Assembly: GCA_020062545.1 (NCBI GenBank)
Contig: JAGUWD010000033.1
Location: 1-62,082 of the forward strand
From: Thermodesulfovibrionales bacterium
GTDB lineage: Bacteria > Nitrospirota > Thermodesulfovibrionia > Thermodesulfovibrionales > Dissulfurispiraceae
Direction of reading: 5' to 3'
DNA: 62,082 nucleotides
Both the position numbers and the translations under genes were made by a program. The notes beneath the pieces are model-generated. The model worked only from the letters and a program-made list of their open reading frames with translations. It was not told the DNA's origin and made no database searches. Below are positions 57,079-62,082 of the stretch, one piece after another. Numbering within the stretch: the first letter of the stretch is position 1; every line of letters begins with the position of its first letter.

Positions 57079-57108
57079 GGGCGAACCTTAGTGTTCGCCC
57101 TCCTTTTT
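57079..57108 (+). terminator. Terminator of the sulfur operon
   Basis: GGGCGAAC/GTTCGCCC stem with a 6-nt loop, followed by TCCTTTTTAA. It ends the plus-strand operon and reaches the stop of the opposing trpC gene. Confidence 0.85.
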
Positions 57109-57889
57109 AACCTTCCATTATCTCATCGATCTTTCTTCCGATATCCGCTGCTTCCATCAATGATGTGCCGATAAGCATGGCATCAATTCCTGCGTCTTCT
57201 AATTTAATTACATCATTTCTATTTTTGATTCCGCTTTCGCTTACAACTATTTTGTCCTTTGGTATGTCTTTCTTGAGTCTCAGCGTGGTTGATAAATCGA
57301 TCTTTAATGTTTTCAGATTTCGATTGTTAATTCCGATAATGTCTGCATCTATCAAGAGAGCCTTCTCCAGATCATCTTCATCGTGGACCTCGAACAATAC
57401 ATAAAGTCCCAATTCCTTTGCAAGATGAAGGTATTCACTGGCCTGATTTTTATCGAGTATGGCTGCAATCAAGAGTATGGCATCTGCATGATTTACCCTT
57501 GATTCGTATATCTGGTATTCATCGAAAATGAAATCTTTTCTTAACACGGGCGTAGATGTAATGCCTTTAACTTTTTGTATATACGACAGATGTCCCTGAA
57601 AAAAATCCTCTTCTGTGAGAACTGATATGGCATTTACATCTTTTTTATCATATATGGATGCTATTTTGATGGGATCGAAGTCTTTTCTGATAATGCCCCT
57701 TGAAGGTGATGCCTTTTTTATCTCTGCTATGAGCTTTATCTTTTTGCCATTTCTTTTTATGGCACTTCCAAAGTCCCTTGTTTTATCTATATCCAGCAGG
57801 CGATTTTTTAGATCATTAATGGGAATGGCGATTTTTGAATGCCTTAACCGTTCAGCTTTCTTTTTGACAATTTCATTTAAGATGTCCAT
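57107..57889 (-). CDS. trpC: Indole-3-glycerol phosphate synthase
   Basis: TIM-barrel enzyme of tryptophan synthesis, 260 residues. LIAEIKKASPSRGIIRKDFDP, VLRKDFIFDEYQIYESR, FEVHDEDDLEKAL, IGINNRNLKTLKIDL and SESGIKNRNDV are all conserved catalytic or phosphate-binding segments. The ATG at 57889 fits the family's N-terminus (DILNEIVKKKAERL); the frame runs on upstream for 60 codons without homology. No other trp genes are nearby. Confidence 0.95.
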   Translation of the reverse strand: MDILNEIVKKKAERLRHSKIAIPINDLKNRLLDIDKTRDFGSAIKRNGKKIKLIAEIKKASPSRGIIRKDFDPIKIASIYDKKDVNAISVLTEEDFFQGHLSYIQKVKGITSTPVLRKDFIFDEYQIYESRVNHADAILLIAAILDKNQASEYLHLAKELGLYVLFEVHDEDDLEKALLIDADIIGINNRNLKTLKIDLSTTLRLKKDIPKDKIVVSESGIKNRNDVIKLEDAGIDAMLIGTSLMEAADIGRKIDEIMEG

Positions 57890-58068
57890 CCGAAATTTTA
57901 CTTGAATTTCAAAAAAGAAAACAACCTTTTCCCCATTACCCGGATGTCTTCCAGACGACAGCATAGTGCGGCTATATTTACTATCATGGAGTATGGATTT
58001 AGGAATTTTCAAGCCTGATAGGGGGGCGAGGGAAAACCACAAGAGACAAAAGGTTAAAGGAGGGCACA

Positions 58069-58626
58069 ATGAAGAGACTTTTCTATGTATTGGTCTTGGT
58101 TATTTTTGTACTGGGCATGGTAGCTCCTGTGTTTTCAGGGGAGATTACCTCAAAAATGCAGCTCAAAATAGAAGCATATAAGAAAAAGGCTGTAACATGG
58201 GCGGGCGATCCAGCTATTATAAAGGCGGTAAGAGAAAGCAATGCCAAGGGGCCTATTCCGGGTATGGGGAACGCCAAGTGGCGGGAACTGAAGGAGAATG
58301 ATAGAATAGTCCGGAGTTTCATTACCAGCCCGACCGGTCAGCTCCTTACACAATGGATGAATACAGATGCAAAAGGCATAAACAAAATTGTCCTCAGCGG
58401 CGATAAGAGCCACCGCGTCGCATTTACATCGATGCCGGCTATCTACCTTGGTAAAGGCAAACCAAACTTTGATGAAGCTTTTAGCGGTAAGGTGTGGCAG
58501 CAAGGCGAATCCAAACCCGATCCCAGCACTAACATTGATACTATCCAGATTGCTGTCCCTGTTAAAGATGGGGGTAAAACTATTGGAGTGCTTCTTGTGA
58601 GCCTCACAGCAGCGAATCTCAGGTAA
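58069..58626 (+). CDS. Exported Cache/PAS-like sensor domain protein
   Basis: 185 residues. Signal peptide (1-23), a helix (SKMQLKIEAYKKKAVTWAGDPAIIKAVRESN), then a single small-molecule-binding domain with GDKSHRVAFTSMPAIYLGKGKPNFDEAF, and DTIQIAVPVKDGGKTIGVLLVSL. That pattern is the membrane-distal half of a Cache domain, but no membrane anchor or signalling domain follows, so it is a free periplasmic binding protein. It may deliver a ligand to the anion transporter encoded next. Confidence 0.7.
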   Translation: MKRLFYVLVLVIFVLGMVAPVFSGEITSKMQLKIEAYKKKAVTWAGDPAIIKAVRESNAKGPIPGMGNAKWRELKENDRIVRSFITSPTGQLLTQWMNTDAKGINKIVLSGDKSHRVAFTSMPAIYLGKGKPNFDEAFSGKVWQQGESKPDPSTNIDTIQIAVPVKDGGKTIGVLLVSLTAANLR

Positions 58627-58635
58627 GGGGGGAGC

Positions 58636-60177
58636 ATGAAAAGCATGAATGAAACAAAAGATACGACAGGTATAGCGGCATTCCCGTCAACCAACACTTT
58701 CTTCGGCCGGTTTTTAGAAAACATTCGTGCACGGGGACGCGCTCCGGCAAAGACCTTAATTGGTTTTTTTGTTGCATGGGCGGTGTTTTTCTTTATCTTA
58801 TGGATTATGCCGCTTCCCGAAGGCATGTCGAATGCAGGAAAATCAACACTGGCAGTTCTGGCATGGGCTACACTTATGTGGATAACCGAAGCGCTGCCTG
58901 TGGGCGTTACGGGATTGCTTATTCCCATGCTCCTGGTCATGGGGGGTGCAGTTGGCAAGTTTCCCGCGGCTGCCGGCGGTTTTAGCCAGCCAGTAGTTTT
59001 TTTAACACTGGCCGCGTTCATGCTTGCTGCCATAATGCAGACTGCCGGTCTTGATCGGCGCATTGCCCTCACGCTCCTGAAAAAAATGCGCGTTAAAGAG
59101 GTGGGTGGCATTATTTGGGCAATGTTTGGAGCCAACCTTGTTTTATCATTTATTATTCCTGCGGCCAACGCTCGCGCTGCTACACTACTGCCAGTAGTGA
59201 ACGGTATTACGAAATTGTTTGGTGATACACCCGAGGAACGCGCAGGCAAAAAGGCGATTGTGATTCAGACGCTGGTCTATGGCTCAATGATTAGCGGCAT
59301 GTGCATCATGACCGCGCATCTGCCGAATCTGATACTTGTCGGGCTTTTTGAAACAGAGTTGGCCTATCACCTATCCTATTTTAACTGGTTCCTGTTGCAG
59401 TGGCCGTACCTCGGCATGTTTGTTATAACACAATGGTGGGTACGCCGTTACTTTAAGACGCGAGGGGTTAAAATCCCTGGCGGTATAGAAAGGGTAAAGG
59501 AAATGCATGCTGAGTTACCTAAAACCAGCCAAACCGAATGGCTGATAATAGCCGTATTCGCCTTTGTAGGACTCATGTGGATGACGGAATCTTTGCACAA
59601 AATAAAAGCACACAATGCAGCGTTGATGGGTATTGCGCTCATTTTTACGCCGGGACTGTTTGGCTTTAAATGGAAGGCCCTTCAGGATCGGACTATCTGG
59701 GGCACCTGGCTGCTCCTGGCCGGTGCCATGTCCATGTCAGCAGCCATGGGTTCATCGGGTCTGGCGAAATGGTTATCTGACGTAATCCACCCTCTTGCCA
59801 CAGGACATCCATGGCAGGTGATTCTGCTTATACTCATGGTTGGTACGCATATTATGCGGCTGGGGATGCTCTCCAATGTCGCGGCTATTGCCATGCTGGC
59901 TCCCATCCTGATAGCCTTAGCGCCTAAACTGGGACTTCATCCGGTGGCATTCACCATGCTGGTGTCCGATACGGATACCTTTGCTTATATACTGCCGACA
60001 CAGATCACTGCAGCAGTGATCGCATACAGCAGCGGCACTTTCAGTATGGCAGATTATGCCAAAGTTGGCTGGGTGGCGGTGCTTATTGCTATTGCATACG
60101 GCATTCTTATTATGGCGCCATGGTATGCATTTATGGGGATGCCCGTCTGGAACCCCTCTGCACCATGGCCTTTTTAA
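58636..60177 (+). CDS. DASS/SLC13-family anion symporter
   Basis: 513-residue sodium-coupled transporter for dicarboxylates, sulfate or related anions, with about 11-12 helices. LAWATLMWITEALPVGVTGLLIPMLL in the first repeat and the hairpin motifs typical of DASS. The expected SNT motif near the first binding site appears changed (IIPAANARAATLLP), so the ion or substrate may differ. Codon use stands apart from the neighbours: CGC, CGG and CGT arginines are frequent (RRIALTLL, ERAGKK), unlike the AGG/AGA bias elsewhere, which suggests recent transfer. Confidence 0.85.
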   Translation: MKSMNETKDTTGIAAFPSTNTFFGRFLENIRARGRAPAKTLIGFFVAWAVFFFILWIMPLPEGMSNAGKSTLAVLAWATLMWITEALPVGVTGLLIPMLLVMGGAVGKFPAAAGGFSQPVVFLTLAAFMLAAIMQTAGLDRRIALTLLKKMRVKEVGGIIWAMFGANLVLSFIIPAANARAATLLPVVNGITKLFGDTPEERAGKKAIVIQTLVYGSMISGMCIMTAHLPNLILVGLFETELAYHLSYFNWFLLQWPYLGMFVITQWWVRRYFKTRGVKIPGGIERVKEMHAELPKTSQTEWLIIAVFAFVGLMWMTESLHKIKAHNAALMGIALIFTPGLFGFKWKALQDRTIWGTWLLLAGAMSMSAAMGSSGLAKWLSDVIHPLATGHPWQVILLILMVGTHIMRLGMLSNVAAIAMLAPILIALAPKLGLHPVAFTMLVSDTDTFAYILPTQITAAVIAYSSGTFSMADYAKVGWVAVLIAIAYGILIMAPWYAFMGMPVWNPSAPWPF

Positions 60178-60283
60178 AACATTTGCTGATAAGGACTTTG
60201 ATCTAATGTCCCTGCTGCCAGAGCAGCAGAGACATTATAAGATTTGTAAGTTTTTTCAGGTTAACAAAGACAGGAGGAACAAT

Positions 60284-61039
60284 ATGAAGAAAGTCATATG
60301 TACTTTAGCAACAGCTATGGCCTTGTTGTTGATATGCAGTGTCGGCGCCTTTGCAGATGAAATCAAAATAGGAGCAGGCGCAGCGCCTGTAAGTATATTA
60401 AAAACAGTAAAGGAATATTTTGAAAAGGCGAGCGCGGTTAAAATTACTATTGTAGAAGTAGGACCTAAGATAGCAATGCAAGACCTGTTGAAAGGCACTA
60501 TAGATGTTGCGGGTGCAGGAGTTACACTTGATGAGTGGATTGCTGTCATGAAAAAGGATGGAATTGAGGTCAATAAAGCAGAGTTGCAAAGTTTCGTTAT
60601 CGGAAGAAGCAGGGCAGCGGTTTTTATAAATAAGTCTAACCCTGTTTCAAGACTTACAAAAGAGCAATTAAAGGGTATATTCACCGGAAAAATAACTAAC
60701 TGGAAGGATGTAGGCGGGAAAGACATGCCAATCATTATAGTATGGGGAAAACTGACTCCGGGAATGAACACATTATTCATAAGCAAGATACTTGATGGAG
60801 AATCTCCAACAAAGGATGTCCTTGAAGCCGTTACCGGTCCTGATGTAAAACAAAATATAGCATCTAATCATGAGGCAATAGGGATTGTAGCTTCAAATGT
60901 AGCTGATGATGCAATCAAGGTTCCTGAGATACCGGAAATATCGAGCGATATAATCCTTGTTACTAAAGGCAAACTATCTCACAATATTCAGAAACTTATT
61001 GATTTTATTAAAGGAGAGGGACAGAAGTATATCAAATAG
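60284..61039 (+). CDS. PstS-like periplasmic substrate-binding protein
   Basis: 251 residues. Signal peptide (1-22, AFA), then a phosphate-type binding fold: GAGAAPVSILKTVKEYFEKAS, INKSNPVSRLTKEQLKGIFTGKITNWKDVGG is the strong PstS signature, and ASNHEAIGIVASN. A shortened PstS-like protein without transporter genes nearby; ligand may be phosphate, tungstate, sulfate or another oxyanion. ATG at 60284 after AGGAGG. It may be co-expressed with the DASS transporter. Confidence 0.82.
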   Translation: MKKVICTLATAMALLLICSVGAFADEIKIGAGAAPVSILKTVKEYFEKASAVKITIVEVGPKIAMQDLLKGTIDVAGAGVTLDEWIAVMKKDGIEVNKAELQSFVIGRSRAAVFINKSNPVSRLTKEQLKGIFTGKITNWKDVGGKDMPIIIVWGKLTPGMNTLFISKILDGESPTKDVLEAVTGPDVKQNIASNHEAIGIVASNVADDAIKVPEIPEISSDIILVTKGKLSHNIQKLIDFIKGEGQKYIK

Positions 61040-61157
61040 TAAGACGGGGTGAAAAAAAAGAATGCCTCTATGGACAAAGTTATGATGGAGAGTTAAACTG
61101 AATTATTGATTGTGAGGGCAAGAAATGTTTAAAAAATTAATACTTAGCTGATAATTT

Positions 61158-61847
61158 ATGGAAAAACGCTGGTATTTAAGCGCCATAGATATTATCAATG
61201 AATTGCCGGAAGGCGAAAGATCATTTTTTTACCAAAAATCACACAGGAAAAAATATTCCAAAAACAGCGTTATCTTTTCTCCGGGTGACCAGGGCAATTT
61301 AATCTATTATGTTTTAAGCGGCAGGGTTAAGATCTATAACCTATCTGAGTGCGGAAAGGAGATCATATACTGGTTCTGTCAGCCAAAGGATTTTTTTGGC
61401 CTTGCAGAGGTCTGTGGCGGTGAGATGAGGACTGTCTTTGGAGAGGCAGTGGAGGATACCGAGGTCTTGTGCATAAATAGAGCGAATTTTGAAGAACTAA
61501 TTAGCAGAAGTCCTAAAATAGCCGTCTTTATTATGAGGATACTTGGCAGCAGGATAAGACAGGCGCATGAGACCATAAAGGATCTTATTATATGCGATGT
61601 GCACACCCGGTTGGCTCAGCTCCTTATTAAACTTGGCCAGATATGCGGCTTATCCCACAATGGCGTTATCACAATAGAAAAGAGATTTACGCATCAGGAG
61701 ATGGCAAATATGATAGGAGCCACAAGGACAACTGTGACAGAGGTGATGAACGAGTTTAGAAAAAACGGGGTTATTGAGTGCGATGGCAGCAGGATTACCA
61801 TTCTCGATTATGCAAGGCTTGTCAAACTTATAGATTCTTCTGACTAA
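61158..61847 (+). CDS. Crp/Fnr-family transcription regulator
   Basis: 229 residues: cNMP-binding-like beta-barrel (25-130, with [33 protein letters not shown]), dimer helix, and C-terminal winged helix ([31 protein letters not shown]). The N-terminal Cys set of FNR is missing, though internal Cys are present ([14 protein letters not shown]). Likely a global or stress regulator; the effector cannot be read from sequence. Confidence 0.92.
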   Translation: MEKRWYLSAIDIINELPEGERSFFYQKSHRKKYSKNSVIFSPGDQGNLIYYVLSGRVKIYNLSECGKEIIYWFCQPKDFFGLAEVCGGEMRTVFGEAVEDTEVLCINRANFEELISRSPKIAVFIMRILGSRIRQAHETIKDLIICDVHTRLAQLLIKLGQICGLSHNGVITIEKRFTHQEMANMIGATRTTVTEVMNEFRKNGVIECDGSRITILDYARLVKLIDSSD

Positions 61848-61984
61848 ATTTTCTTATAGTGCTGGGGTTATTCCTTTCTGCTATTTCAGAAGATTCTTGT
61901 AGGTTAAAAATAATTGTCGTCTATACAACACACTCCAAAGGTTATTATATGGCAATATTGGTTCAAACCAAAAAGGAGAAATTC

Positions 61985-62082
61985 ATGAATCCAGACAACA
62001 TCAAATATCACAAGGAACACACATGGGTAAAGGTATCAGGCAAGAAGGCAACGGTGGGAATAACAGATTACGCACAGGATGC
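61985..62082 (+). CDS. gcvH: Glycine cleavage H protein (5' part, cut by window end)
   Basis: First 32 residues: [31 protein letters not shown], the invariant start of GcvH, the lipoyl carrier of the glycine cleavage system. AAGGAG precedes the ATG. The rest lies outside the window. In related organisms H-protein-like lipoate carriers can also serve sulfur oxidation (LbpA), so the lipoyl domain and neighbours outside the window decide. Confidence 0.85.
   Translation, partial: MNPDNIKYHKEHTWVKVSGKKATVGITDYAQD

Noticed and set aside
61985-62082. Lipoate-binding protein of the sulfur-oxidising sHdr system
   Set aside because: Only 32 residues are visible and they match the general H-protein start; no hdr genes are in the window.

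Overview
The window looks like chromosome from an anaerobic, sulfur-metabolising bacterium, most likely a member of the Nitrospirota (Thermodesulfovibrionia-like) or a close relative. This is an inference from gene content: an MSHA-type pilus, three paired sensor kinase/NtrC-type regulator systems, a two-subunit iron-sulfur fumarase beside a methyltetrahydrofolate-type methyltransferase, paired DUF507 genes, and a large sulfur-trafficking block with YeeE/YedE, TusA, rhodanese and DsrE/F/H-like proteins. Arginine codons are mostly AGG/AGA. I see no rRNA, tRNA or CRISPR array.

Region by region. 1-1315: a Spy/CpxP-like periplasmic protein behind a sigma-54 promoter, then a small exported beta protein whose start lies in a 200-bp palindromic element. 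1354-11239: an MSHA-like pilus/type II secretion machine (MshI, J, K, L, E, G, M, N equivalents) and a lytic transglycosylase. 11462-18560: two prepilins on either side of an O-oligosaccharyltransferase-like ligase, one prepilin carrying Ig-like domains, then a large membrane glycosyltransferase-like protein and a GT2 enzyme. 18724-24885: methyltransferase, fumarase, an SDR and a CBS-PAS-GGDEF protein. 24940-31693 (minus strand): stress protein, sugar-nucleotide epimerase, Der, NtrX/NtrY and DUF4390. 31861-43535: housekeeping genes (hisI, HIT, Nudix, ferredoxin, proA, nadD, NtrB/NtrC, rpsF-ssb-rpsR, DUF507 pair, HNH) and a hybrid kinase. 43602-47513 (minus strand): a paralogue of the exported beta protein with its own sigma-54 promoter, and a decayed arsenic operon (permease, thioredoxin, arsR, acr3, then a fused arsD-arsA remnant and a truncated trmO). 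47697-57038: the sulfur island. 57107-62082: trpC, a sensor-like exported protein, a DASS transporter, a PstS-like binding protein, a Crp/Fnr regulator and the start of gcvH.

The most striking patterns are three. (1) Tandem heptanucleotide repeats of many families are scattered through the window. They fill intergenic gaps, make loop insertions in enzymes, and encode the export leaders of five proteins: the secretin, a lytic transglycosylase, a DUF4390 protein and two prepilins. A 7-nt repeat encodes the same cyclic 7-residue peptide in all three frames, which may explain why these insertions are tolerated. (2) Three sigma-54 promoters sharing TGGCAT-N6-TTGC can be read. Two of them (Spy-like gene and exported beta protein, 44 kb apart) share an upstream TTGCATATG-type palindrome cluster. 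The third, preceded by twin TTTCA-N3-TGAAA palindromes, lies between an NtrC-type regulator and the sulfur operon. (3) That operon encodes rhodanese, archaemetzincin, DsrE/F/H-like proteins, a small membrane protein, an exported protein whose last three residues are GGC (as in the sulfur-carrier arm of SoxY), a YeeE-type transporter and TusA. I propose it is a regulated system that imports and relays sulfane sulfur.
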